Shown piece by piece: positions 1 to 7,900 of a stretch of DNA of 14,660 nt. Numbering within the stretch: position 1 is the first letter of the stretch; each line of letters begins with the position of its first letter. Origin of the DNA: Chloroflexia bacterium (GTDB lineage Bacteria > Chloroflexota > Chloroflexia > Thermomicrobiales > UBA6265); assembly GCA_030430125.1 (NCBI GenBank), contig JAUIGA010000034.1:1-14660 (forward strand), read 5' to 3'. Both the position numbers and the translations under genes were made by a program. The notes beneath the pieces are model-generated. The model made no database searches. It had not been told where the DNA came from and saw nothing but the letters and a program-made list of their open reading frames with translations.

Positions 1-267
1 TTCCAGTGCCCGGGGTTGCTGCAGGTCGATCCGCGGCAGGTTGATCAGCACCGCGTGCTTGCCGGCTCGTGCCAGGAAGACATAGGCTCCTCCGACAGAC
101 GAGGACACGCGCCGCCCCAGCCAGCGCTCGAATTCCCGGCGCTCAACGGTGACCATCAGGACATCGGCAGGCAGACGCAGACGTTCGACATACCGCTCTA
201 CCAGGCGGCGAACGTCAACCGGCAGGTTCCCGACGGTGCCTTTTACCACGCGTTCATCCGATTCCAT
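1..267 (-). CDS. Unrecognised protein, 5' portion only (first 89 codons)
   Basis: An open frame with no stop starts at ATG 267 on the minus strand and runs off the left edge, so only the first 89 residues are visible. The start is supported by a GGGAG ribosome-binding site nine bases upstream. The N-terminus is charged (MESDERVVKG), has no signal peptide or membrane segment, and leads into a helix-like stretch (VDVRRLVERYVERLRL). A more hydrophobic part follows (GGAYVFLARAGKHAVLINLP). I do not recognise the family. The strand-like run ending in NLPRIDLQQPRALE just before the cut could precede a zinc-peptidase helix, but no HExxH is visible, so this is a guess. It is transcribed divergently from the M14 peptidase, with a 50-base gap for both promoters. 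Confidence 0.7.
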   Translation of the reverse strand, partial: MESDERVVKGTVGNLPVDVRRLVERYVERLRLPADVLMVTVERREFERWLGRRVSSSVGGAYVFLARAGKHAVLINLPRIDLQQPRALE

Positions 268-317
268 GCACAATAGCTCCCAGCGTCGACGAATACGGCC
301 GAAGGGCGCGACACCGA

Positions 318-2654
318 ATGATCGAACTCGACCCAATCAAGTGGTTCTCAAACACCCCAGGCAACGAGGGCGTGCTCATTTCCCGAGAGGATATTCGCAC
401 CTGGCTGCGGCGGCTGGCAGGACCTACCGATCGGATGCGGGTCGAGACCCTGGGACGATCGACCGAGGGCTCTCCGATCGACGCCGTGTTTATCCACTAC
501 GATCTCGCCGGCAACCGGCTTGACGAGCTGCGAACACAGCGAAAAAGCGTGGTCGATGCCCTGCACACAGGCCTCAATCCTCCACGCTGGTCGCTGCCAG
601 TCGTCCTCATCACCAGCGGCATCCACGCGACCGAGGTTGGCGGTCCCCAGAGCATTCCCGAACTTGTGTATTGGCTCGTGACCAGCGACGAACCAGTCGC
701 CAGGGCGGCTCGCGAGCAAGTGCTGGTCATCGTGGTCCCCACCCTCAACCCGGACGGCATGGATCTCGTCGGCCGCTGGAACGACATCACTCGGGGAACC
801 GAACGCACTGGAACGCCTCCCCCGCTTCTCTACCATCGATTTGCCGGGCATGACAACAACCGGGACTGGCTCCACCGCAACCTCGTCGAAACCCGCGTTG
901 TGCTCGATGGTATCCACGCGGCCTGGATGCCGCATGTCACCCTGGACCAACACCAGATGAACGCCTTTGGCCCGCGATTCGTGTTGCCTCCCTACATCGA
1001 TCCCTGGGAACCGCACATCCATCCATCCATCGTGGCGGCTACTTCAGCACTGGGGCAGGCGATCGCCACCGATCTCACCCTGGCCGGACGCGAGGGCGTT
1101 GCAACGGGTCGCTACTTTGATGCGTGGGAGCCGTCTCGCGCCATCCAGCATTACCGCGGCGGTGTGCGCATCCTTGCCGAAGCAGCGAGCGCCAACCTGG
1201 CGAACACCATCGATATTGCAACCGATCTGCTGCTCAAGCCACCACTGCCGATGCAGCTCATGCCTGAGACCACCTGTCCTCGCCCGTGGCGCGGCGGCGC
1301 CTGGACCTTGCGCAACATCGTCGAGTATCACCGCGACGCGGCAACATCCCTGTTGCGCCACGTGAGCACCGATCCAGATCGATGGCCAGCCCTCCAACGC
1401 GAGGCATTGAGCATCACAGGCGAGCGGCACGTCGTGTTCGACATTCCGCCGTGTCGGCCGGCCATCGACCTCGCAGCGAATCAGCGCCTCTGTGAAATCC
1501 TCGATGGTGCGGGTGTTGCTCGACGTGCTGATGGCGATGGTGATGGCGTCGCGACGTGGTCCAGCCATCAGCCGCTCGGACCGCTGCTCGATGCGCTGTT
1601 GCTGCCAAAGCCGTACCCGCCGCAATCCGGATCGTCGGCCTACGATGTGACGACCCACTTTTTGCCGATGCTGCTTGGCGCCACCGTACATGCCCGTTCC
1701 GAGACAGCTACCGTACTGCCAACATCGCAAACGAACGCGACAGGCGAGTTCATCCTGATCGACGCGCGCTGCCACCGCGCACCGGACGTGGTCGAACACC
1801 TACTACGTCACGGAGACACGTGTGCCCACCGGGCGACGCACAGGACAATGATGGGCCACGTGCTGGTAGAGCCTGGTACCTGGATTGTCCCTCGCGTCCA
1901 TCTCCCGGATCATCTCCGCGCACTTGCCACCGGATCGATCGACACGGTACCTCCCGACGCAGTCTCGGTGTCCCGTCGCGATATCGTGGTGCTCGACAGC
2001 GGGGAACAGTCATCCGCGGATTTCGGCTGGACTCGCTGGTGGCTGCACGAGCGGTCCATTCCGTTCCTTGAGGTCAACGCGACCTGCTCGCCCGATCTCG
2101 CAACCATGGCGGAGTCGCTGACCGTGATCGTCCCTGACAGCGGACATGATGAAGCTGGAAGGGACCTGTCTTCCTCTATCCTGGATTTGATCAGTGCCGG
2201 GGCACACGTGATTGCCTTCGGAGCGGCTGGTCGAAGGCTGGCGACTGCAGCTTCCTCGTCTGTCAGCCTGGCAGACGTCGGGGTGAGCAACGGCTGGCAT
2301 GCACCGGGTGCACTCCTGCGAACGCGCATGATACCCGGACACCCGGTAGCCCTCGGTCTCGATCGGGTGGTACCGGTGATGTTTCAGCGAGACGGCGCGT
2401 TCGAGGTGGTATCGGGCGCAACGGATGCCCGGGTGCTCGCCCGGTTCGCCAGCGGTGACCTGGTCGCCAGCGGATGGATGTCTCACCCGGATCGGCTCAG
2501 CGGCAAACCAGCGATCGTCGAGGTCCGGCTCGGACGTGGCACGCTGACGGCGTTCGCCTTCAGGCCGCTCTTCCGCGGCCAAACCATCGTCTCCTCGCCG
2601 CTCGTGCACAACCTGATCTACGCAACAGGAGAACCCGATACATGTCTACCCTGA
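318..2654 (+). CDS. M14-family zinc carboxypeptidase, large form (778 aa)
   Basis: Probable metallocarboxypeptidase. The M14 domain fills roughly residues 15-310. Zinc ligands H103 and E106 lie in GIHATEVG. NPDG is at 144-147 and GHDNNRDW, carrying the arginine expected in the substrate site, at 177-184. H212 in LDQHQM fits the third zinc ligand. E288 in RILAEAAS fits the general base. The remaining 460 or so residues form a C-terminal half of unknown role. It includes YDVTTHFLPMLLG near residue 440, a pattern I associate with other long M14 proteins. There is no signal peptide or membrane helix, so a cytoplasmic location is likely. This contrasts with secreted digestive M14 enzymes. The start ATG has an AAGGG-like site about ten bases upstream. 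The last 13 bases overlap the next gene in another frame, so the two are probably translationally coupled. The peptidase class is well supported; the substrate is unknown. Confidence 0.85.
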   Translation: MIELDPIKWFSNTPGNEGVLISREDIRTWLRRLAGPTDRMRVETLGRSTEGSPIDAVFIHYDLAGNRLDELRTQRKSVVDALHTGLNPPRWSLPVVLITSGIHATEVGGPQSIPELVYWLVTSDEPVARAAREQVLVIVVPTLNPDGMDLVGRWNDITRGTERTGTPPPLLYHRFAGHDNNRDWLHRNLVETRVVLDGIHAAWMPHVTLDQHQMNAFGPRFVLPPYIDPWEPHIHPSIVAATSALGQAIATDLTLAGREGVATGRYFDAWEPSRAIQHYRGGVRILAEAASANLANTIDIATDLLLKPPLPMQLMPETTCPRPWRGGAWTLRNIVEYHRDAATSLLRHVSTDPDRWPALQREALSITGERHVVFDIPPCRPAIDLAANQRLCEILDGAGVARRADGDGDGVATWSSHQPLGPLLDALLLPKPYPPQSGSSAYDVTTHFLPMLLGATVHARSETATVLPTSQTNATGEFILIDARCHRAPDVVEHLLRHGDTCAHRATHRTMMGHVLVEPGTWIVPRVHLPDHLRALATGSIDTVPPDAVSVSRRDIVVLDSGEQSSADFGWTRWWLHERSIPFLEVNATCSPDLATMAESLTVIVPDSGHDEAGRDLSSSILDLISAGAHVIAFGAAGRRLATAASSSVSLADVGVSNGWHAPGALLRTRMIPGHPVALGLDRVVPVMFQRDGAFEVVSGATDARVLARFASGDLVASGWMSHPDRLSGKPAIVEVRLGRGTLTAFAFRPLFRGQTIVSSPLVHNLIYATGEPDTCLP

Positions 2655-3121
2655 GACCGCGCGAGGATGCCCGCCGCCGGCAGGAACGCCCGCACGTCCT
2701 CATCGTCACCGACGATCAGGCCCTCGCCGACTTCCTCGGCGAGGGCCTGATGATGGGCGGTTTCTGGACCTCCGTGATCAGTCACGGACTCCAGGTGCTC
2801 GAAGTGTTCCGCCTTCGCCAGTTCGATCTGGTTGTGATCGACCGCGACCTGGGCACGTTCGATGCGATGGAGCTCATCCGCCGCCTGCGCGGCCTGTCCG
2901 GCCTATCATCCGGGGACCAGCGCACCTCAGCGCCTATCGTCGTCATGGCCAGCGGAAATCCGAACATCGAGGAATCGGAGCGGGGTACGCTGGGTATCGA
3001 AGCGATCCTTCAGGCGCCAGTGGAGCTCGAAGATGTGGTGCAATCGCTCCACAGGGTGTTCGGAGAGTGGCGAACCGCCAACCCGGACACACCTCTTGCT
3101 GACGATACGGCGTTGCGCTAA
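2642..3121 (+). CDS. Stand-alone receiver-domain protein with degenerate active site (159 aa)
   Basis: A single CheY-like receiver fold without an output domain. Residues 18-25 (HVLIVTDD) form the first strand and acidic pocket (D24, D25). D67 in LVVIDRD is the probable phospho-acceptor. The last strand reads ILQAPVELEDV, where receivers normally have KP: the conserved lysine is missing and A125 precedes P126. The Thr/Ser switch position in PIVVMASG also appears to be alanine. It may therefore work without normal phosphorylation. The longer open frame from 2474 is rejected because ATG 2642 has AGGAG ten bases upstream and begins just before the receiver fold. It overlaps the M14 gene by 13 bases, suggesting one transcript. 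Its stop overlaps the convergent phoU stop. Target or partner is unknown. Confidence 0.75.
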   Translation: MSTLRPREDARRRQERPHVLIVTDDQALADFLGEGLMMGGFWTSVISHGLQVLEVFRLRQFDLVVIDRDLGTFDAMELIRRLRGLSGLSSGDQRTSAPIVVMASGNPNIEESERGTLGIEAILQAPVELEDVVQSLHRVFGEWRTANPDTPLADDTALR

Positions 3122-3789
3122 CGCGCTGGCAGCCCGTCCATCTCTTCGAACTTCCCGGTGACGGTGAACACCGTGCGCTCGCAGATGTTAGTGACACGAT
3201 CACCAAGCCGCTCGACATTGTGCGCGGCCCACAGGAGGTGCGTGGCGCGATTGATGGTCGACGGATCAGCCATCATGTAGGTCAGCAGCTCGCGGTAAAT
3301 CTGCTCATAGAGCGAGTCGATCTCGTCGTCACGCGAGGCAACGCGCCAGGCGGCGTCCTCGTTGCCATCGATGAAGGCCGTGATCGCATCGGAAAGCATT
3401 TCGCGAGAGATTTGCGCCATGCGCGGAATGTCGACGAGCGGCTTGAGCAGCTCTTCGTCGGCGGTCTGCATCACGATCTTCGCGATCCCGGAGGCGTGGT
3501 CGCCCATGCGCTCCAGCTCGGTCAGGATCATCATCGACGCGGTGATCATGCGCAGGTCGCCCGCCATGGGACCCTGCGTCGCCATGATCGTGATGGCCTG
3601 CTCCTCACCCGCCCAGCGGCGCTCGTTGATCTCGTGGTCCGACTCGCGCACCTGACGGGCAAGCTGCACGTTCTGGGTCTTGAGGGCATCGATGCTACGA
3701 GCGATTGCCTTGTCCACCATGCTCGCCATCGAGACGACGACGTCCTTGAGCTCCTGGATCTGGTAGGTGTACGCCGCGCGGGTGGTCAT
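3118..3789 (-). CDS. phoU: Phosphate signalling protein PhoU (223 aa)
   Basis: PhoU is a peripheral cytoplasmic protein that links the state of the Pst transporter to Pho signalling and restrains phosphate uptake. The protein has the family's two similar three-helix halves. Each carries the metal-binding E/DxxxD-type motif: ELERMGDHA in the first and NVERLGDRV in the second. The length is normal for PhoU. A TTG codon five codons upstream (3804) could extend it, but ATG 3789 has GGAGA eight bases upstream and gives the expected N-terminus (MTTRAAYTYQIQEL). It is the last gene of the Pst operon, 95 bases after pstB. Its stop codon overlaps the stop of the convergent receiver gene, leaving no room for an intergenic terminator. 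Confidence 0.95.
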   Translation of the reverse strand: MTTRAAYTYQIQELKDVVVSMASMVDKAIARSIDALKTQNVQLARQVRESDHEINERRWAGEEQAITIMATQGPMAGDLRMITASMMILTELERMGDHASGIAKIVMQTADEELLKPLVDIPRMAQISREMLSDAITAFIDGNEDAAWRVASRDDEIDSLYEQIYRELLTYMMADPSTINRATHLLWAAHNVERLGDRVTNICERTVFTVTGKFEEMDGLPAR

Positions 3790-3829
3790 GCACTCATTCT
3801 CCAAACTGCATGCTGCGTCTCACGATGTT

Positions 3830-3857
3830 CCTGCCCGAACCATTCTCTCGCGGCAGG
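3830..3857 (-). other. Possible hairpin between pstB and phoU
   Basis: The 95-base gap between pstB and phoU holds a perfect 6-bp inverted repeat, CCTGCC at 3830-3835 and GGCAGG at 3852-3857. Two further CG pairs are possible with a one-base bulge, and the loop is 11-16 bases. There is no T-run after it on the minus strand, so it is not a standard terminator. It could be a processing or mRNA-stability element, or chance in GC-rich DNA. Confidence 0.25.
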
Positions 3858-3884
3858 TCTTCGTGCATCGTTCGGCGGATACGA

Positions 3885-4727
3885 TCAACCGAATCGTCCC
3901 GTGATGTAATCTTCGGTCCTTTGGTCGTCAGGATTGGTAAAGATCTTTGCAGTTGTCCCACTCTCCACCAGTACGCCCTGTCGCCGCTCGTTCAGCGAAT
4001 AGAACACGGTCTGGTCGGAGACGCGGGCCGCCTGCTGCATGTTGTGGGTCACGATCACGATCGTGTAGTTCGCTTCCAGCTCGCGAAGCAGCTCCTCGAT
4101 CTTGAGCGTGGAAATCGGATCGAGCGCCGATGCCGGCTCGTCAAGAAGAATGACATCCGGCTCGGTCGCCAGTGCCCGCGCGATACAGAGGCGCTGTTGC
4201 TGGCCACCCGAGAGCGCCATGCCGCTTTCCTTCAGCTTGTCCTTGACCTCGTCCCACAGAGCCGCCTGCCGCAGGCAACGCTCAACATGCTCGTCCATAT
4301 CGCCGCGATAGCCGTTGATCTTCGCGCCCCAGGCCACGTTCTCGTAGATGCTCTTCGGGAACGGGTTCGGCTTCTGGAACACCATCCCGATCCGACGACG
4401 CACCTCCACCGGGTCGACCTTTGGTGTATTGATCTCAACCCCGGAATACACGATGCTGCCGTCCACGCGAGCGGACGGAACGAGATCGTTCATGCGGTTG
4501 ATGCAGCGCAGCACGGTACTCTTGCCGCACCCCGACGGCCCGATGAACGCCGTGATCCGATTTCGCGGCACATCCAGGCTGACATCGGCCACGGCGTGGA
4601 ATGAGCCGTAGTGGATGTTCAGGTCTCGTAACTGGATGATGGTATCGCTGGTATCGAACTCCCCTCCATCCTTGATGACCGAATTCGAACGCCCAGGTGA
4701 TGTACGTTCCTGCGTATCTGTCGACAT
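3885..4727 (-). CDS. pstB: Phosphate ABC transporter ATP-binding protein PstB (280 aa)
   Basis: The cytoplasmic ATPase that drives phosphate import through PstC/PstA. All ABC motifs are present: Walker A GPSGCGKST at about 63-71, a Q-loop with the PstB-typical FQKPNPFPKSIYENV, signature LSGGQQQR, Walker B VILLDEPASALDP, and the H-loop histidine in VTHNMQQ. The C-terminus EDYITGRFG is typical of PstB. A longer frame reaches 4865, but that extension overlaps pstA coding sequence and looks like out-of-frame translation. ATG 4727 lies five bases after the pstA stop and gives MSTDTQERTSPG. The start leaves an N-terminal tail of about 30 polar residues before the ABC domain, slightly longer than usual. 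The SD is modest (GGTGG-like). Cotranscription with pstA is near certain from the spacing. Confidence 0.97.
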   Translation of the reverse strand: MSTDTQERTSPGRSNSVIKDGGEFDTSDTIIQLRDLNIHYGSFHAVADVSLDVPRNRITAFIGPSGCGKSTVLRCINRMNDLVPSARVDGSIVYSGVEINTPKVDPVEVRRRIGMVFQKPNPFPKSIYENVAWGAKINGYRGDMDEHVERCLRQAALWDEVKDKLKESGMALSGGQQQRLCIARALATEPDVILLDEPASALDPISTLKIEELLRELEANYTIVIVTHNMQQAARVSDQTVFYSLNERRQGVLVESGTTAKIFTNPDDQRTEDYITGRFG

Positions 4728-4732
4728 GATGC

Positions 4733-5644
4733 TTACCACCGATCCTTTCCGAGACGCTGTCGCAGGTATATCGCAATGCCGTTCATCGACAGCAGGACGA
4801 TCATGAGTACGATGATTGCGGCCGCGGCGAGATCCTTGAATTCCTCCTGCGGGCGGGCCGTCCATTGGTAGATCTGCACCGGCATCGCGGTGTAGTCACT
4901 GAAGAATCCGCTTGGGTTTCGGAAGATGATGGCAGACGCACCCACGACGATGAGCGGCGCCGTCTCGCCTATGGCTCGCGATACGGCGAGAATCGTGCCG
5001 GTGAGAATGCCAGGCATCGCGGCTGGGAGCACGTGGTGTCGCACGACCTGCCAGCGGGTAGCGCCAACCCCGTAGGCCGCCTGCCGCAATCCGAGCGGGA
5101 CGTTCCGAATCGCCTCCTGCGAGGCAATGATCACGATCGGCAGGATCAGCAGCCCCATGGTCAACGCTCCTGCCAGCAGGACACGACCGATGTTCATGAA
5201 CTCCACGAACAGCGCCAGGCCGAGCAGGCCGTACACGACCGACGGCACGCCCGAGAGATTGGAGATGTTCGTCTGCAGGAAGTTCGTCAGCGGGCCGCGC
5301 GGAGCATACTCTTCAAGAAAGATCGCCGTGCCAACGCCGATCACGAACGACAGGATCCCTGCACCCGCGACCAGCCAGATCGAGCCGAGGATTGCCGCCT
5401 GAAATCCTGAGCCCTCGGCGTTGCGCGAGTACTGCTGCGTCAGGAGATCGAGCGAGAGCCAGTCCCAACCGCGATAGAACAATACCCCCAGCAGCAGGAC
5501 CAGTAGGGCGACGGCGGAAACCGTCGCGAGAAAGAAGACCCTTGAAAGCCAATTCGAGGTCCGCTTCCGCCCATCGATCCGGGGACGCCATCTCCGCCGA
5601 ACCGCGGCCGGCTCCAGGGACTGGGCATCAGTCGTCGCGCTCAT
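4733..5644 (-). CDS. pstA: Phosphate ABC transporter permease PstA (303 aa)
   Basis: One of two channel-forming permeases of the Pst importer. A basic cytoplasmic N-terminus (about residues 1-35) is followed by a first membrane helix (FFLATVSAVALLVLLLGVLF). The BPD_transp_1 fold follows, with about six helices in total. The EAA coupling loop that contacts PstB reads LRQAAYGVGATRWQ, followed by LPAAMPGI and SRAIGETAPL, which are characteristic of PstA. ATG 5644 shares four bases with the pstC stop (ATGA) and has AAGGA seven bases upstream, so it is preferred over the in-frame codon 11 positions earlier. The overlap indicates translational coupling with PstC, its heterodimer partner. Confidence 0.96.
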   Translation of the reverse strand: MSATTDAQSLEPAAVRRRWRPRIDGRKRTSNWLSRVFFLATVSAVALLVLLLGVLFYRGWDWLSLDLLTQQYSRNAEGSGFQAAILGSIWLVAGAGILSFVIGVGTAIFLEEYAPRGPLTNFLQTNISNLSGVPSVVYGLLGLALFVEFMNIGRVLLAGALTMGLLILPIVIIASQEAIRNVPLGLRQAAYGVGATRWQVVRHHVLPAAMPGILTGTILAVSRAIGETAPLIVVGASAIIFRNPSGFFSDYTAMPVQIYQWTARPQEEFKDLAAAAIIVLMIVLLSMNGIAIYLRQRLGKDRW

Positions 5645-6594
5645 TGGTAGTCCTTTCGGAATCGGCGGGCCACCCACTGACTGAGGATGTTCATGGCCAG
5701 GGTCATCAGGAACAGCAGCAGGCCGACCGCATAGAGCGAGCGGAACTGCACGCTTCCGTACACGACGTCACCAGTGAAGACCTGCATGATGTACCCGGTC
5801 ATTGTCTGCATACCTTCGACCGGAGACCAGCCGTTCGCCGGCCGCGCGCCAGATGCCAGGGCCACAATCATCGTCTCGCCCACCGCTCGGGACATTGAGA
5901 GGATGAACGCCGCGATGATGCCGGACACCGCCGCCGGAAGCACAACGCGCACGGATGTCTCGAGCTTCGTCGCGCCGAGTCCGTATGCGGCCTCACGCAG
6001 CGAGTTCGGCACCCCGCGCAATGCATCCTCTGACAGCGACGCCATCATTGGCAGGATCATGATCCCCATCGCGATACCGGCAGACGCCGCGTTCAATGGC
6101 TGGAATACACCAGGGAACAGCGGCTGCAGCAGCTGGGGCGTGATGAATGTCAGGGCAAAATATCCGTAAACGATCGTCGGCACACCCGCGAGCAATTCCA
6201 GCGAGGGCTTGAGATACGACCGCATCCGCGGACTTGCGTACTCACTGAGGTAGATGGCGCTCATCAGTCCGAGCGGCACCGCGACGAACAGCGCAATCAG
6301 CGTGGTCATCAACGTACCGCGCACAAGCGGCAACACGCCGAACTCGGGATCCTGGAACAGCGCTGTCCAGGTGTTGCCGAAGAGGAACTTCGGCAACGCG
6401 ATGTCCTGGAAGAACAACGCAGCCTCGTACAGAAGAATGACGACAATGCCAATCGTCGTCACCACAGAGAACGCGGCGAACAGAAACAGGATGACGCCGA
6501 TCGCCGTTTCGGACACGCTTCGATTGCGCGATCCGGAAAGATCGAGCGGAGGTCGACCGCCAGATTCCGATGCAGGTATGTCGCGAACTGTCAC
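5641..6594 (-). CDS. pstC: Phosphate ABC transporter permease PstC (317 aa)
   Basis: The second channel-forming permease of the Pst importer. A 30-residue polar N-terminus precedes a first membrane helix (AIGVILFLFAAFSVVTTIGI). The conserved permease domain follows, with PLGLMSAIYLSEYA, LLAGVPTIVYGYFAL and the EAA loop SLREAAYGLGATKLE. It ends with SRAVGETMIVALASG, a PstC-type signature. Length is normal. The start is GTG at 6594, supported by a very strong GGAGGAGG site four bases upstream. It lies 169 bases after pstS, the widest gap in the transporter part of the operon. Its stop overlaps the pstA start. Confidence 0.96.
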   Translation of the reverse strand: MTVRDIPASESGGRPPLDLSGSRNRSVSETAIGVILFLFAAFSVVTTIGIVVILLYEAALFFQDIALPKFLFGNTWTALFQDPEFGVLPLVRGTLMTTLIALFVAVPLGLMSAIYLSEYASPRMRSYLKPSLELLAGVPTIVYGYFALTFITPQLLQPLFPGVFQPLNAASAGIAMGIMILPMMASLSEDALRGVPNSLREAAYGLGATKLETSVRVVLPAAVSGIIAAFILSMSRAVGETMIVALASGARPANGWSPVEGMQTMTGYIMQVFTGDVVYGSVQFRSLYAVGLLLFLMTLAMNILSQWVARRFRKDYQ

Positions 6595-6598
6595 CGCG

Positions 6599-6606
6599 CC
6601 TCCTCC
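6599..6606 (-). promoter_or_regulatory. Strong ribosome-binding site of pstC
   Basis: The minus strand reads GGAGGAGG four bases before the GTG at 6594. It is the strongest SD match in the window and it decides the non-ATG start of pstC. A strong site here may compensate for the hairpins upstream or for the GTG codon. Confidence 0.7.
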
Positions 6607-6631
6607 GAGCGGGTCGAGACGTCAATCAGCT

Positions 6632-6675
6632 GCCCGATTATCGGGCCTGGTATGAACTGCAGCTCCGACAGCTGC
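6632..6675 (-). other. Two short hairpins in the pstS-pstC gap
   Basis: Two compact inverted repeats lie in the pstC leader. The 15-base palindrome GCCCGATTATCGGGC at 6632-6646 can fold as a 6-bp stem with a 3-base loop. GCAGCT at 6659-6664 pairs perfectly with AGCTGC at 6670-6675 around a 5-base loop. Neither is followed by a T-run, so they are not standard terminators. The palindrome could be an RNA structure or a dimeric-protein site. Confidence 0.45.
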
Positions 6676-6718
6676 CGGTTGCCGCTGAATAGGCCGGTAC
6701 GCGCGCCAGAACCGGCGT

Positions 6719-6778
6719 CGCATTGCTGCGACCCCGGTCCTGATACCCCTGGGGGTGCCTCGGTCAGGCCTCCGGGGT
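6719..6778 (-). other. Structured element at the 3' end of pstS
   Basis: On the minus-strand transcript the last codons and stop of pstS can fold with the DNA just after it. An outer stem pairs ACCCCGG (6731-6737) with CCGGGGT (6772-6778), an inner stem pairs CCTGA (6739-6743) with TCAGG (6764-6768), and the tip can form another short stem (6745-6756). A 4-bp stem with a GCAA loop, a GNRA-type tetraloop on the transcript, follows at 6719-6730. No T-run follows. This resembles the stabilising hairpins often found after substrate-binding-protein genes in ABC operons, which protect the 5' message and let PstS be made in excess. That role is inferred. Confidence 0.45.
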
Positions 6779-7777
6779 CGCCGCCGACTGGCTGTCGGGC
6801 GCGATCGAGCCGTCGATGTTGCCTTCCAGCTTCTCCTGCTGACCGGCGGTGAGCTCGTCGCTCATCGCCACGTAGCCAACGTCGCCGGCAAGCGACTGAG
6901 CGTTCGCCAGGTAGAAGCGCAGGAACTCCTGGACTTCCGGCCGTTCGAGCGAATCGGCGCGAACGTAGATGAACAGCGGACGGGCAAGCGGAGCGTACTC
7001 GCCGGCAGACGCCGTCTCGGCGCCTGGGGCAACACAACCGTTGCCGCCGTCGATCTCGACCGCCTTCAGCGCACCTTCGTTTTCCAGGTAATACGCCAGG
7101 CCGAAGTACCCCAGCGCGAACTGGTCGTTCGCCACACCCTGGACGATGACGTTGTCGTCCTCGCTCGGCTGGTAGTCGGTGCGGCTCGCGCCGCCCTCGC
7201 CATTGATGACTTCGGTGAAGTAGTCGAACGTGCCGGAGTCAGCGCCCGGGCCGTAGAGGTTGATCGTCTCCTCCGGCCACTCGGGGTTAAGCTGGTTCCA
7301 GGTCGTGACATCGGAATCCGGCGCCCAGAGCTGGTTGAGCTGCTCGACCGTGAGGCAGGTGACGAAGTCGTTCTCGCTCGACACGACAACCGTCAGCGCA
7401 TCGATCGCCATCTGGTACTCGTAGAAGTCCACACCGTTCTCGGCGCAGACGGCGGCTTCCTCATCCTTGATCGGCCGAGACGCGTTGGAGATGTCAGTCT
7501 CCCCCTCGCAGAAACGCTTGAAGCCACCGCCGGTGCCCGAGATGTCAACGGTCACATCGACGTTTCCCGAAACCCCCAGGAACTCCTCGGCGACCGCCGC
7601 CGTCATGGGGCCCACGGTCGACGAACCGTCGGTCGAGATCGAGCCGCTGATGTCGTCGATGTTCTCAGGCGCTTCGTACGGGGCCACGTCCTGGGCACCC
7701 GCCACCTGCGTCAGCGCGAACACCCCCAACAGGGCGGCCGTGCCAGCGCGCTTGAACATCCTGTGTCCGAATCCCAT
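6764..7777 (-). CDS. pstS: Phosphate-binding protein PstS (337 aa)
   Basis: The extracytoplasmic receptor that captures phosphate and delivers it to PstC/PstA. Residues 1-28 form a Sec signal peptide: a basic start with HRMFKR, the hydrophobic run AALLGVFALTQVAG, and a probable cut at AGA|QD. There is no lipobox cysteine, so it is not an obvious lipoprotein. Phosphate-binding signatures are clear: STDGSSTVGPMT near residue 50, SGTGGGFKRFCEGETD and ISNASRPI, then YGPGADSGTFDYF in the second lobe. The mature region is acidic. At least four cysteines (in FCEG, AVCAEN, TCLTV and GCVAPG) could make disulfides. The C-terminus is a short, probably disordered tail (PDSQSAATPEA). ATG 7777 has AGGAG seven bases upstream. 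It lies 123 bases after the regulator gene. Confidence 0.96.
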   Translation of the reverse strand: MGFGHRMFKRAGTAALLGVFALTQVAGAQDVAPYEAPENIDDISGSISTDGSSTVGPMTAAVAEEFLGVSGNVDVTVDISGTGGGFKRFCEGETDISNASRPIKDEEAAVCAENGVDFYEYQMAIDALTVVVSSENDFVTCLTVEQLNQLWAPDSDVTTWNQLNPEWPEETINLYGPGADSGTFDYFTEVINGEGGASRTDYQPSEDDNVIVQGVANDQFALGYFGLAYYLENEGALKAVEIDGGNGCVAPGAETASAGEYAPLARPLFIYVRADSLERPEVQEFLRFYLANAQSLAGDVGYVAMSDELTAGQQEKLEGNIDGSIAPDSQSAATPEA

Positions 7778-7900
7778 TCCTGATCTCCTTCACACTCGCG
7801 CAGATGATGGTCGAGGAGCGACCTTCGATCCCCGATGTGTCTCTGGCAGGCTCCGACGCCTTCGCCGAGGACGTTCCGTTGCGACCTCCCAACAGGTGTC

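Noticed and set aside
6755..7783. Long open frame (342 codons) on the plus strand opposite pstS
   Set aside because: It lies wholly antisense to a confident pstS, has no recognisable domain, and long antisense frames are common in GC-rich codon-biased genes.
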